A DNA stretch of 64,000 nt from Vibrio cidicii (GCF_009763805.1 NZ_CP046803.1:1240001-1304000); one strand, 5' to 3'. Counted from the stretch's first letter, positions 29,961-39,706 are shown. Program-made: numbers and translations. The notes: a model not told the origin generated them from the sequence alone.

Positions 29961-31367
29961 AACTGGTTTGGTTTAGACGCGATCTGCGCGTGATCGATAA
30001 CCCCGCTTTGCAATATGCCACAGAAAACTCGCAGCAGGTGGTCGCCTGTTTTGTCGCCACGCCCACTCAGTGGCAATCTCAACATATGGCGCCTATCCAA
30101 GCCGACTGGATTTGGCGTCGCTTACCTGAGTTGCAGCGCGATCTCGCGGCGCTCAATATTCCTACGCTTTACGCCGAAGTGGACACTTACCAACAGAGCG
30201 CAGAGCAAGTCGCAAGCTGGGCTAGGCAGCTCGGTGCAGACAGCGTGGCGATCAATGCCGAATACGAAGTGAATGAGCAGGCGCGTGACCATTGGCTGGA
30301 AGCTGAGTTAACGCAAAGCGGCATGCATCTACAAAGTTTTCACGACAAATGTTTAATGCCACCTGGTTCAGTGCGCAACAAGCAAGGTGAGTACTTCAAA
30401 GTCTTTACCCCGTTTAAACGTGCTTGGTTAAGCCAGTTTACGCTGCCCGTGATTACCACCTCTTCTGCGGTTGCGACTTGTCACTTGCCGCAAAGCTTGG
30501 CTGAGCAAATTTTAACGCCTGACGCGCCCTTTTCTTTCCCAAGAAAAGCCAGCGAGGCTTGGCCTGCAGACAGCGCTTCGATTTTGCAGCGCCTCAGGGA
30601 CTTTTGCTCAACGTCGGTGGATACCTACGACAAGCAGCGCGATTTTCCCGCTGTGGCTGGCACCAGTCAGCTATCGCCCTATTTAGCGTTAGGCGCGTTG
30701 TCGGTACGCCAATGCATCGTGCGTTTGCATTGGCAGCAAGCGTTTTTATCTCCGGGGCGGGAAACGTGGTTGAGTGAGCTGATCTGGCGCGAGTTTTATC
30801 AACATCTAATTTGGTTTGAACCTAAATTGGTAAAAGGGGCGGGCTTTGTCGCATGGGAAAGCAAACTCTGCTGGCCGGCTAAGTCGGCATGGCTTACACA
30901 GTGGCAGCAAGGGCAAACGGGGTATCCGATAGTCGATGCGGCGATGCGCCAACTGAACGAAACGGGATGGATGCACAATCGCCTGCGCATGATCGTGGCG
31001 AGTTTTCTTACCAAAGATTTGCACCTCAACTGGCGCGATGGCGAGCAGTATTTTATGCAGAATCTGATTGACGGTGATTTTGCAGCTAACAATGGTGGCT
31101 GGCAGTGGTCGGCATCCACTGGGTGTGACGGTCAGCCCTATTTTCGTATTTTCAACCCGACCAGTCAGGGGGAAAAATTTGACCCAGATGGCCGCTTCAT
31201 TCGCCGCTGGGTGCCTGAGCTGACAAGCGTACCGGATAAATACATTCATCAGCCGTGGAAACTGGCCTGGGAAAAGCATGCTCAGTTACCCAGCGCCGAT
31301 GGTTGATCATAAGCGGGAAAGAGAGATAACCTTAGCGGAGTACAAAAGAGCAAAGGACAGCGACTAG
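29957..31367 (+). CDS. phrB: Deoxyribodipyrimidine photolyase (C-terminal frameshift)
   Basis: FAD-dependent repair of cyclobutane pyrimidine dimers with light. The antenna domain starts KLVWFRRDLRV and the FAD domain has TGYPIVDAAMRQL, WMHNRLRM and DGDFAANNGGWQW. The frame as given stops at 31306. A one-base shift near 31278-31290 continues into YPAPMVDHKREREITLAEY and stops at 31367, the expected family C-terminus and length (about 470 aa). The local sequence is not GAAAC; loss of one copy of an AGTTA repeat would explain it. The ATG overlaps the MerR stop, and the next gene starts directly after the repaired stop. Confidence 0.9.
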
Positions 31368-32285
31368 ATGAAAGGCAAGACGGCGCGATTATCGGCTTAT
31401 TTTATCTCACTTTTTGCCAGCAGCAGTTTATGGGCGGCGACATTTGATTTGCCGCGGGAAGGGAGCCGATTAATTGGCCGCATTCAGCACCATGTGGTTG
31501 AAGGTGGTGAAACCATGGCCAATATTGCCAAGCACTACGATGTCGGTTTTCTTGCTTTGATGGCCGCCAATAAAGGGGTTGATCCTTTTTTGCCGCAAGA
31601 GGGTTACGTGCTCTCCGTGCCAACGCAGATGATCCTGCCGCCTGTGGAATACAAAGGGATAGTGATCAATCTGGCCGAGCTGCGTCTTTACTATTTTGAA
31701 CCTGAAATCAACAAGGTACACGTGTTCCCTGTTGGGATTGGACGTGTTGGCCGAGACACGCCAGAAATGGTGACCAAAATCAGTGAAAAGCGGCCGAACC
31801 CAACGTGGACGCCGCCCTCTTCTATTCGCAAAGAGTATCTTGAGAAAGGCATTGAACTTCCTCCCATCGTTCCCTCAGGCCCGGAAAATCCGCTCGGAGA
31901 ATTTGCGCTGCGTCTTGCCTATGGCAGTGGTGATTATTTGATCCACGGTACCAATAAAGATTTTGGTATCGGTTTGCGTGTGAGCGCTGGTTGCATTCGA
32001 ATGGAGCCAAAAGACATCCAGTGGCTGTTTTCTCAAGTGCAAAAAGGGGAGCAGGTGACGGTTATCAACCAGCCAGTCAAAGTCAGCTTGGAGCCGGGGC
32101 GCATTGTCTATCTTGAAGCGCATGAACCACTGACACGCAGTAACGGCGTACAAGATGAACTGACAGTGCCTATCGAGTTGGATTGGTGGATGGGAGAGCT
32201 CAATTTGGATGACAGCAAAGCAAGAGCGGTACTGACATCGCAAAACGGGGTGCCCGTTGAAGTGGCAGCGCCAGACTTTGGTTAA
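31368..32285 (+). CDS. L,D-transpeptidase, YkuD family
   Basis: A 305-aa exported enzyme that forms 3-3 cross-links or attaches lipoproteins to peptidoglycan. A signal peptide ends near SSLWAATF; a LysM-like segment follows (HVVEGGETMANIAKHY, about 43-58), then the YkuD domain with HGTNKDFG and the catalytic cysteine in SAGCIRM. It begins directly after the photolyase stop and may be read through from that operon. It is the last host gene before the prophage. Confidence 0.92.
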   Translation: MKGKTARLSAYFISLFASSSLWAATFDLPREGSRLIGRIQHHVVEGGETMANIAKHYDVGFLALMAANKGVDPFLPQEGYVLSVPTQMILPPVEYKGIVINLAELRLYYFEPEINKVHVFPVGIGRVGRDTPEMVTKISEKRPNPTWTPPSSIRKEYLEKGIELPPIVPSGPENPLGEFALRLAYGSGDYLIHGTNKDFGIGLRVSAGCIRMEPKDIQWLFSQVQKGEQVTVINQPVKVSLEPGRIVYLEAHEPLTRSNGVQDELTVPIELDWWMGELNLDDSKARAVLTSQNGVPVEVAAPDFG

Positions 32286-32469
32286 GTCCGGCGCTGAGTG
32301 AAGCTTATTTGGTATAATACTTAGCGCATTCGCCAGCCCAGTAATACCAATGGTTTATATTGTTTTTCAATGGCTTATAAAATTCCCGTTAACCAAATAT
32401 CATCAAATAGCCCTCAATATCAATAAAATTTGTCGCCACTTTGCCGCCACTTTCTTGGATGGTAAGTGG

Positions 32470-33516
32470 CTACAATCCTAGTCTGGAAATGGGGTTTAAC
32501 TCGGCGGCTTGAATCAAGTGATCGGGAGAGAAATGCGCGTAGCGCATTGTCATCTTAATATCACTGTGACCGAGGATTTTTTGTAGCACCAGAATGTTTC
32601 CGCCCGCTTCCATGAAGCGGCTGGCAAAAGTATGTCGGAAGACGTGTGTATTTTGTCCATTCGGTAAGTCAGGAAATGTCTGATTGATAATGTAAGTAAT
32701 GCCGTAAACACAGTTGTTAAACAACCTATCTTTCTCGCCTGTGCGTTCAAACGCCATTAGTTCGTTATAGAGCTTTTCGGTGATCGGCACCGTGCGGTTC
32801 TTTTTGCTCTTGGTATCAAGAAACGTGATCTTGTACTTTGAGATCTGAGAAAGTCGAATGTTGTTCGCTTCTGAAATGCGTGCGCCAGTCGATAAACAGA
32901 TTTTACAGACAAGTTCGAATTCTTTGGCTCGCTTGCTTTTACTGATGCGGTCGAAGAGTGCGGTGATATCGTCGTTTGAGAAAAAGCTCATTTCAGATTC
33001 ATTCACCGGAATCTGCCTTACACTGGCTAGGGGATTTGGCTGAGTCCATTCGCCAAGGGAGATCAGCTCATTGAACACGGCGCGCAGGTATCTCAAATCA
33101 AGATTATTCGTTGGCGCAGAGATAGCCTTCCATGTGCCATGCTCCATGTGGCGGTGCTTGGCCTTTCTGCCCGAACGCCAGTGAACAAAATCTTTTGCCG
33201 TGAACTTGATGGCAAACGGGTTTCCGAGTTCCTCCACAATAGTGCAGAGGCGAGGGTAAACTTTTTTAGCGGACTTGAGGTGTTGGCCGTGCAGTTTGTA
33301 CCAGAGCTCGACTAAATCTTGCAGCGTGCGTAAATCCTTTTTGTCACCCAGCCACGGTTTCTCATCCACTTCCTTCATTGTGAACTTTTCGAACGCCAGC
33401 GCTTCACCTTTGGTAGCAAAGCGTTTGCGAACGCGCTTACCCGTGCGGCCTTGCGGGTAGCACTCACAAAGCCACGGTTTTTTGTGACCGTCCTTGAGGT
33501 TTCTAATTGACATCAT
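32470..33516 (-). CDS. int: Phage integrase, tyrosine recombinase
   Basis: A 348-aa site-specific recombinase. The N-terminal arm-binding region is followed by a core-binding SAM-like domain and a catalytic domain with STGARISEAN (Arg I), HVFRHTFASRF (H-x2-R), LGHSDIKMTMRYAH with the nucleophile Tyr. Two ATG codons in tandem precede by AAGGTG; either may start the protein. It is transcribed towards the host junction. A LexA-type box lies 12 bases upstream of the start, suggesting SOS control of excision. Confidence 0.95.
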   Translation of the reverse strand: MMSIRNLKDGHKKPWLCECYPQGRTGKRVRKRFATKGEALAFEKFTMKEVDEKPWLGDKKDLRTLQDLVELWYKLHGQHLKSAKKVYPRLCTIVEELGNPFAIKFTAKDFVHWRSGRKAKHRHMEHGTWKAISAPTNNLDLRYLRAVFNELISLGEWTQPNPLASVRQIPVNESEMSFFSNDDITALFDRISKSKRAKEFELVCKICLSTGARISEANNIRLSQISKYKITFLDTKSKKNRTVPITEKLYNELMAFERTGEKDRLFNNCVYGITYIINQTFPDLPNGQNTHVFRHTFASRFMEAGGNILVLQKILGHSDIKMTMRYAHFSPDHLIQAAELNPISRLGL

Positions 33517-33527
33517 TTCACCTTAAT

Positions 33528-33543
33528 ATGTATAAATATACAG
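33528..33543 (-). promoter_or_regulatory. LexA-type box at int
   Basis: ATGT-ATAAATAT-ACAG; one mismatch to CTGT-N8-ACAG. The core is identical to the perfect box at 47589. Confidence 0.6.
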
Positions 33544-33762
33544 TATTTAAGGCGGTGTGAGAAATCAATGTTTGTTTTGCGTAATAATATACAAGCGAAA
33601 ACATTGGGACTCAGTTAACTGGAGAAGTGTCATGGAAATGGCATTCTTTAATGTTAGTTTTGTTAATTGTAAGGGCTGATTTGTTGCTAACAATCTCATT
33701 TACATTGATAAACTAGTAAAAATATCTGTAGATTGCTTACTACTGGTATTTAGACAAGTAAT

Positions 33763-34714
33763 ATGGGCACATATAGGCTTATTGGGTTCAGATATATGTT
33801 TCAGAGCGATATTGGTCCGTTAGATGGCGATTCTTGGGAAGGCATCATTCAATCAGTTTTTAAACATAAATACGATACTTACCAAGAGATGGTTGCTTCA
33901 CCTGGGGATCTTGGTATTGAAGGTTTTGTATTGGATGAGGGGATATTGATTCAGTGCTATTGCCCTGATGAGAATTACAATACTAAAACCTTGTATGAGA
34001 AGCAGCGAGACAAAATGACAGTGGATTTAAATAAACTGTCTAAGAATCAGCATGAAATCTCCATGCATCTTGGCGAAGCTAAAATTTCTCAATGGATTTT
34101 TATAACGCCAGAAATTGCTAAACATGATTTACACGTACATGCCAGAACTAAAACCAAAGAAATATTGGCACTCAATTTGCCATTTATTGCAGATGACTTT
34201 CAAATTCTGATTAAAGATGTGCATGCATATATTAGTGATATCAGATCACTAGAGCTACTCATGGGTAAGGAGATTTGTTTTGTCCCTTCAACTGGTGAAT
34301 CGATTCCTGAGCCAATACTTAAGACAGAGTACGATAAAAATATTAGCGAAAAAAATCAGATCAGAAGTGTTGTTAAAGGGGTATACAAGGACAATGTGCA
34401 CGAGATGTTGAACTTTAAAACTAAAACCCAGTATCTTGATGGATATGACATATTAAGACGGATCTTTAATCAGTCCCCTGAGCTATACGAAACGTATTGC
34501 TAAAGTAGTTAACAGGTTTGAAGATGATGTCGAGATTCAGTCTTCGACTTGGCAGGGAGAGCCGCAAGATTTGATTAACAATCTTGAAGATAAACTGTTA
34601 GATAGATTTAGCAAAAATACATACATATCCGCTATTGAACACGAAGATTTGCAGTCTATCACTAAGCACATGATTGCTAGGTGGATTGCGGAATGTCCAA
34701 TGAGGATTGAATAA
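33763..34714 (+). CDS. ABC-3C-type defence effector with nuclease-like N-terminus (one-base frameshift)
   Basis: After repair 316 aa. The first 75 residues look like a restriction-endonuclease-type fold: WEGII (Glu 26), PGDLGIEGF (Asp 49) and ILIQCYCPD, where Q-x-Y stands in place of the usual Q/E-x-K. The rest is helical and unrecognised. The frame breaks at 34489-34493 (GAAAC). Reading GAAC extends the protein from ELYE by about 75 residues to a stop that overlaps the ATG of the next gene (TAATG), strong support for the repair. It is the first of three coupled genes ending in an ABC ATPase. Low GC compared with its neighbours. Confidence 0.7.
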
Positions 34715-35166
34715 TGAGTAGAATCAGTTTCTCTCGCAAGAAGTCAGCAGTTATACCGGAACTTAGGCCAATGTATAAGATTGGCAAAATCTTATTGATA
34801 TTAAAAGTATGTTGTGCAGGTGGTAAATCTAGTTTGCTCAAGCTGCATTTGTTCAACTGGGCGATGCTGGATCCAAAGCGAATGAAAGCTCTTCAGTTAT
34901 CGGCAGAACGTAAAGAATTGTTGATAGGAATATGGGGCATCGACCCATCATTGAATATGGCACTAGGTTTTGCAACTGCTGAAGGCCTTCTAGCAAGAAC
35001 ATCAAATGGTTCTTATCAAATGACAAAAAAGGCAGATGACTTTGTTGATAAAACAGAACTTTTGAAATTATTTGATACAGATACAACTGAACTGAAAGTG
35101 ATCGGAAAACGCATATCAGAATTAATGGTAGCAAATGCAGCAAAAAGGTGGGCAGATGAAGTTTAA
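34714..35166 (+). CDS. ABC-3C middle component-like small protein
   Basis: A 150-aa protein between the nuclease-like effector and the ABC ATPase, overlapping both (1 and 11 bases). It has the size, position and apparent winged-helix character (GKSSLLKLHLFNWAMLD, then ALGFATAEGLLARTSNGSYQ) of the middle component that links effector and ATPase in three-component ABC systems. The sequence alone does not identify the subfamily. Confidence 0.6.
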   Translation: MSRISFSRKKSAVIPELRPMYKIGKILLILKVCCAGGKSSLLKLHLFNWAMLDPKRMKALQLSAERKELLIGIWGIDPSLNMALGFATAEGLLARTSNGSYQMTKKADDFVDKTELLKLFDTDTTELKVIGKRISELMVANAAKRWADEV

Positions 35167-37246
35167 TCAGTTATTAGTCAAAGTATCTGCAACGGATAAT
35201 AATGACTATGGATATAAAATATCTTTTGGTTCTGGCCTTAACATTATTCGTGGTGATAACTCATCTGGTAAAAGTACATTTGTTAACTCTCTTATTTATG
35301 CTTTAGGCATGGAAGAAATCATTGGTGCAAAAGGTGTCGCATCTTTACCGTATGCACTAAAAGATAGGTTCGATTTCAACGGTGAGAAAAGAGTAACTAC
35401 TTCTACGGTATTTTTGGAGATAGAAAATAGACACGGGGAAGTTATTACTCTTAAAAGAGCTATCGTTTCGACAGAAGTTAATACAAAAGTAATACAGATT
35501 ATTGAAGGAGCATATTTATCAAGGCCAAATAGCAATCTGCACAGTGTTTATACATTCTTACACGATGCAGGTTCTGCTCAAGATGCTCAAAAAGGTTTTT
35601 TTGCTTACTTAGAACAGTTTCTCGGTCTTGAGTTGCCAAAGTTATCTGACAACAAAGGTAGAGAAACTAAATTGTATTTGCAGTCCGTATTTGCAGCGCT
35701 TTTGATTGAACAGAAACGAGGTTGGACAGACTATATTGCAAATATTCCATACTACGGTGTTAGTGGCATGCGAGAGAAAGTAGCAAGTTTTTTATTGGAC
35801 TTGGACAGCTTTCGAAATGCTAAAACATTAAGTGAATATCAGTCTGCTAGATCCGTGATTATGTCTAAATGGGCAGAGACTACAACTGAGCTAAAAGGTG
35901 CAGTTGAAGCTAAGCAACTATCCATATCTGGAATTAGTAAGACTCCGGTGTCTGATTTTGACCGTAACTTAGTGGTAATAGGCGAAAGAAATGGCGTCGA
36001 TATAAAACCACTAGAAACCGTAAGAATCGAGTTGACGGACGAGCTAATTAGGATAAGTAAACAAGATAAAGACAGGTTGAAAAATGAACCTGTTGATATT
36101 GTGAAAAAAATTGAACAGACACAAAACAAAATTGATGAACTGTTGATACTACAAGGGATGTGTGGGAAACGAATTAAGATTAACGAATCACAGCTCAGTC
36201 AATATAAAGACAGCTTGAATGGTATAGAGAAAGACTTAAAGTCAAATAGGCTAACTGAAAAATTGGTAGAATATGGCGTTGATGAAGCTGAGTTAGGGGT
36301 CGCGAAGGGAAAATGCCAAACCTGTTTTAGCTTACTGGATGATATCTTGATATCTCCAGACAGTGTCTCAATGCCAATGACACTTAAAGAAAATATTACG
36401 CATTTGGACAATCAAAAGAAAATGACTCAATCGCTTATTGAAGGCATTACAAAAAGCATCGAGTTAGATAAGAACCAACTTCTCACTATAAACAGAAATG
36501 TAGTGGTTCTGCGTAAAGAATTGGTTTCTCTTAAGAGAGATATTAAATCTACTAATGACGTAACTGAAGCCGATATTAGACGTAAAATTGTTATTGAGAA
36601 TAGACAACAAGAAGTGAGCCAGATTGACCAGAAAGTAGATAAAGTACTAAATGAACTAGCTTCCCTATCTGTGAGCTACAAAACAATCAACGGAAAAATT
36701 GCCGCACTGTCCAAATATGATTTTTCGTACTCTGATATCACTAAGATTAAAAATTTTTCAGAGAATTTCAAAACACTGGCACGTAAGTTTGGTTATCGCA
36801 GTGCTAGCGTAGATGAGATAGAACTAAAATCTGAAACTTTACTTCCATATCTCCAAGGTATAGAGCTGAGAGAGAAAGTCGATACTCCTTCAGAGCTAAA
36901 AGAGAAAAAATCTATCAGCAGCACAGATATTAAGACGGATTCATCAGCAAGTGATTTTGTTAGATTGATTTGGTCATATTTGATCTCGTTATATAAGACG
37001 TCTCAAACGAACAACGGTAATCATCTCGGAGTGTTACTGTTTGATGAGCCTGCCCAGCATTCCATGAGTACAAATAGTGTTAATGCGATGTTGGAAACAT
37101 TATCTAGTACGCAGGGGCTACAGAGTATCGTTGCTGCATCTTTCGATGAAAATGAGGATACTTACAACTCTTCTGTTAGAGGTATGAAGGAAGGAAGCTT
37201 TACGCTAACTAGATTGCCTAGGAAAATTATTGAAGAAATGAACTAA
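35156..37246 (+). CDS. ABC/SMC-like ATPase of the three-component system
   Basis: A 696-aa Rad50/SMC-like ATPase. Walker A RGDNSSGKST lies at residues 32-41 and Walker B GVLLFDEPAQ near 625-634; between them run long coiled coils with a C-x2-C hook (CQTC, about residue 387). In ABC-3C systems such ATPases are thought to sense foreign nucleic acid or replication intermediates and trigger the effector. Start chosen at the ATG after AGGTGG, inside the end of the middle-component gene; an upstream in-frame ATG lacks a good site. Ends at a terminator. Confidence 0.82.
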   Translation: MKFNQLLVKVSATDNNDYGYKISFGSGLNIIRGDNSSGKSTFVNSLIYALGMEEIIGAKGVASLPYALKDRFDFNGEKRVTTSTVFLEIENRHGEVITLKRAIVSTEVNTKVIQIIEGAYLSRPNSNLHSVYTFLHDAGSAQDAQKGFFAYLEQFLGLELPKLSDNKGRETKLYLQSVFAALLIEQKRGWTDYIANIPYYGVSGMREKVASFLLDLDSFRNAKTLSEYQSARSVIMSKWAETTTELKGAVEAKQLSISGISKTPVSDFDRNLVVIGERNGVDIKPLETVRIELTDELIRISKQDKDRLKNEPVDIVKKIEQTQNKIDELLILQGMCGKRIKINESQLSQYKDSLNGIEKDLKSNRLTEKLVEYGVDEAELGVAKGKCQTCFSLLDDILISPDSVSMPMTLKENITHLDNQKKMTQSLIEGITKSIELDKNQLLTINRNVVVLRKELVSLKRDIKSTNDVTEADIRRKIVIENRQQEVSQIDQKVDKVLNELASLSVSYKTINGKIAALSKYDFSYSDITKIKNFSENFKTLARKFGYRSASVDEIELKSETLLPYLQGIELREKVDTPSELKEKKSISSTDIKTDSSASDFVRLIWSYLISLYKTSQTNNGNHLGVLLFDEPAQHSMSTNSVNAMLETLSSTQGLQSIVAASFDENEDTYNSSVRGMKEGSFTLTRLPRKIIEEMN

Positions 37247-37250
37247 ATTA

Positions 37251-37275
37251 AAGGCATCATTACGATGCCTTTTTT
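37251..37275. terminator. Terminator after the ABC-3C operon
   Basis: AAGGCATC-N5-GATGCC followed by TTTTTT; overlaps the 3' end of the convergent DUF4760 gene. Confidence 0.85.
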
Positions 37276-37748
37276 CTTATTGCGTCAATTTTAGAGTAAA
37301 GAATTTTGAATTCGATAAAATGATTTGAATATTCAGGTCGCCTTTCAATTTCTGTTATCAATGGAGCATATGCAATATAGGCATCGGTTAGCATCTTCCC
37401 ACCAAGCTTATTCACAACTTTTAAGTCATAAATATTTAAATTTATACCAGTGGCCAAGTGCTCAAACATATTGAGACCGTCAATTATTAGTTTTAGATTG
37501 ATATCTGATTCCATTTTTTTTTGGGCAATATCGCTAGTCCATTGCCCGCTATGGATTCTGGATATAGATTCAACCCCTTTGGTTAAAATGGAATATGCCG
37601 ATTCCCAATAATCCAAAGTTTTAATTTTCCGCTCTCGGTTTGTACTTATCACGTAAGTAACACAAGTCACAATAAACGTAATACAAGCGACTAACGCAGC
37701 GATTATCGTTGCAAAATCAGATGCTGAAATTGATGAAGAAGATTCCAA
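37260..37748 (-). CDS. DUF4760-like membrane-anchored protein
   Basis: A 162-aa protein with one N-terminal transmembrane helix (IIAALVACITFIVTCVTYVI, about 14-33) followed by a helical cytoplasmic domain of DUF4760 type. Function unknown. It lies between the ABC-3C operon and the cI-linked membrane gene, in the int-to-cI cargo region, so a role in host or phage-exclusion biology is possible but not shown. Confidence 0.6.
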   Translation of the reverse strand: MESSSSISASDFATIIAALVACITFIVTCVTYVISTNRERKIKTLDYWESAYSILTKGVESISRIHSGQWTSDIAQKKMESDINLKLIIDGLNMFEHLATGINLNIYDLKVVNKLGGKMLTDAYIAYAPLITEIERRPEYSNHFIEFKILYSKIDAIRKKAS

Positions 37749-37926
37749 TATTTATACCTTAAGTCAATAGTTAAACTTCCAGCTCACCTTCAAACGTATG
37801 TTCAAGCCCGAAGTGCGTTGCTCTTCTTTGTCTATGTCGTAACGCTGGATGAGTTCGACTTAGTTGACAGGGCTATAGAGTTATTCGCGCAGATGTTCAA
37901 ATGTCTTGATACGCGTTTAGCATCTA

Positions 37927-38896
37927 CTAAACAAACGCCTCACCTGTCTCGACATTGCAGATACCAGTGATTCGGTCTGCTCTGAACGTGCGAATAGAAT
38001 TCCTCATCAAACAGAAAGCTTTGACGTAGGTAGCGCCACTGGCGTTTCTGCTCAATTTTTCTTAAAACAATCTCGCGGTCAGATACTTTCCCTGCAGCGT
38101 CCTTGTAGTTCATAAAGTATTGGGCGCCTAGTTCTAGCTCATTAAGAAATGATAATCCGGATGATTCCTTTATATTGATTCGCTTTCCGGATGTCGGCGC
38201 TGGTTTTTTCTTCGGTTTTTCGTTGGCTTGTTCGCGTTCCTCGAACCCATCACAGAAATCGGTTAGAAGGACGAATAGATGAAGAGCTTCATCGTTGTCG
38301 AGTACTTTGTCTTCTAGGTAAAGTTCAACAGTTGCTGCCAGCTCTTTAGTTTTCGGGTCTTCTTTCGATTCAGGGTAGCGCTTAAACCATGCACGAAGCT
38401 TTTTAGATTCTTCTAGATCAACAACGTCATCTTCTAGAATTTTATTGGCTAGGTTGTATAGAGCTTTTTCTCTGCGTGGTGTGAGCAGTTCTTGCTCAGC
38501 ACTAGATTGAGCAGCGCTGGTATTGGTCTCTTTTGGCTGGATGGGAGCCGAAGTCTTAGGTGAGTTGGATGCTGGCTTTCTTTCTAGCTGTGTCTCAATG
38601 TCTTTTGGTTGGCTGTTAATCGTATTATTGTTGTTAGTCTTCTGGATGGACTTCTTAACTAGCGTAATTAGACCGCTACATGCAAAAAAAGCAAATAGAG
38701 CCATGATGTTAAATGTAATTAGGTTCGCTAGGTCATTTGATTCTGGTGAGATGATCATCCCTAAATACAACAAGCACATAAAGGCTGTCCAAAGTGTAGA
38801 TAAAGTCTTTACCCACATTGGATGGTTGCCTTTGTAAACAAAGAAAACAAAAGGAACCGGCGCTACTACAGTGCCTATTTTAAGCCAAGATTTCAC
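37927..38896 (-). CDS. cI-linked membrane protein with TerB-like and WYL-like regions (C-terminal frameshift)
   Basis: About 322 aa after repair. Two or three N-terminal helices (residues 1-85), a low-complexity linker, an acidic helical stretch reminiscent of TerB-type domains (about 150-210), then a C-terminal region with the pattern of a WYL-like domain (YFMNYKDAAGKVSDREI). As given it stops early in CRDR; one frame over, the DNA encodes SIRTFRADRITGICNVETGE and ends AFV at 37927, clearly the true C-terminus. The break is near 38021-38034, at a CTAC-CTAC duplication, not a GAAAC site. It starts 23 bases after cI and is probably expressed in the lysogen. Confidence 0.65.
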
Positions 38897-38919
38897 AGCT
38901 ACCTCCTCGCCAATCTTTA

Positions 38920-39576
38920 TTATTTAAGTTTTGTTTCTAACACTACCTTTCCAATCACTTCGATATCACCTTCCTGAACTTCAATCGTTTGTCCATCGAA
39001 TGCAATAGCGAGTTTGCCGGGTAAGCGTTGAACCTGATTGATAGAGTATCGACCATCAATACCGATCAGGTAGTTACCATTCATGGCATCGTTTTCGTTT
39101 TTATCGACCAGCATCACGCTTTGGTTGGTTTCGATTTCGATGAGTTCTGAGCGCTCCAAACCAAAGCTGTTGAGACGTCGAACGGAATAAGGTACCACGC
39201 CAGTCTCCAGCAATTTACCGTTGGTCAAACAAAAGCTTTTTACCGGACGAACGGAAAGCTGAGGATTTTGTTCAGTAGTAGCGGTGAAACTGTTTGTGTC
39301 TCGTGGTTCTTCTGCTTTACCAGCGAACTGAGCACGATCCTCGGGCTTCAATGCCAATTCTTCAATTGGAATTCCCATCGCCAAATGTAGACGCACCATC
39401 ATCTCATGAGATGTACGATCATGAAGTTTCCAAGCACTAAAAGTTGCTTTTGGTACATCTAAAAGTTCAGCCATGTCGAGGAAGGTTCGACATCCAGTAA
39501 CTTCCTTAAGTTTTTCTGTAAACTCATCACCTTTTAGGTAATCGAAAGGAAGGATTTTTTTGTCTTTCATAACCAA
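38920..39576 (-). CDS. cI: Phage repressor CI
   Basis: A 218-aa repressor of the HP1/K139 type. The N-terminal helix-turn-helix (TFLDMAELLDVPKATFSAWK, about 31-50) is followed by a CI C-terminal domain. The C-terminal half resembles S24-type folds (MNGNYLIGIDGRYSINQV), but I cannot see a convincing Ser-Lys self-cleavage dyad, so direct RecA-stimulated cleavage is doubtful. It is divergent from cox across a short operator region and probably maintains lysogeny. Confidence 0.85.
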   Translation of the reverse strand: MVMKDKKILPFDYLKGDEFTEKLKEVTGCRTFLDMAELLDVPKATFSAWKLHDRTSHEMMVRLHLAMGIPIEELALKPEDRAQFAGKAEEPRDTNSFTATTEQNPQLSVRPVKSFCLTNGKLLETGVVPYSVRRLNSFGLERSELIEIETNQSVMLVDKNENDAMNGNYLIGIDGRYSINQVQRLPGKLAIAFDGQTIEVQEGDIEVIGKVVLETKLK

Positions 39577-39592
39577 CTATTCGTTTTGTTGA

Positions 39593-39638
39593 TTTAGATC
39601 GACAAAAAACAATTGAATTATTTCTTTTGTCGATCTAA
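39593..39638. promoter_or_regulatory. CI/Cox operator region with inverted GATCGACAAAA sites
   Basis: TTTAGATCGACAAAA at 39593 and its inverted copy TTTTGTCGATCTAA at 39625 flank an AT-rich spacer between the divergent cI and cox genes. This is the genetic-switch operator expected for a P2-like phage. Confidence 0.75.
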
Positions 39639-39706
39639 GATTTTTGAGTGTTCAATAAACGCGCCTAGATAGCCACAAATAAGCGCTAACTTGTAAGGAT
39701 ACCACC

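Noticed and set aside
32286..32469. Left attachment site in the gap after the L,D-transpeptidase gene
   Set aside because: The right end of the prophage is outside the window, so no matching direct repeat can be shown, and no tRNA end is visible.
37764..37861. Minus-strand fragment of about 31 codons (VELIQRYDIDKEEQRTSGLN and onwards) that looks like the C-terminus of a larger protein, perhaps a recombinase
   Set aside because: It has no start, an in-frame stop directly precedes it and the similarity is only an impression. Too little to call a pseudogene.
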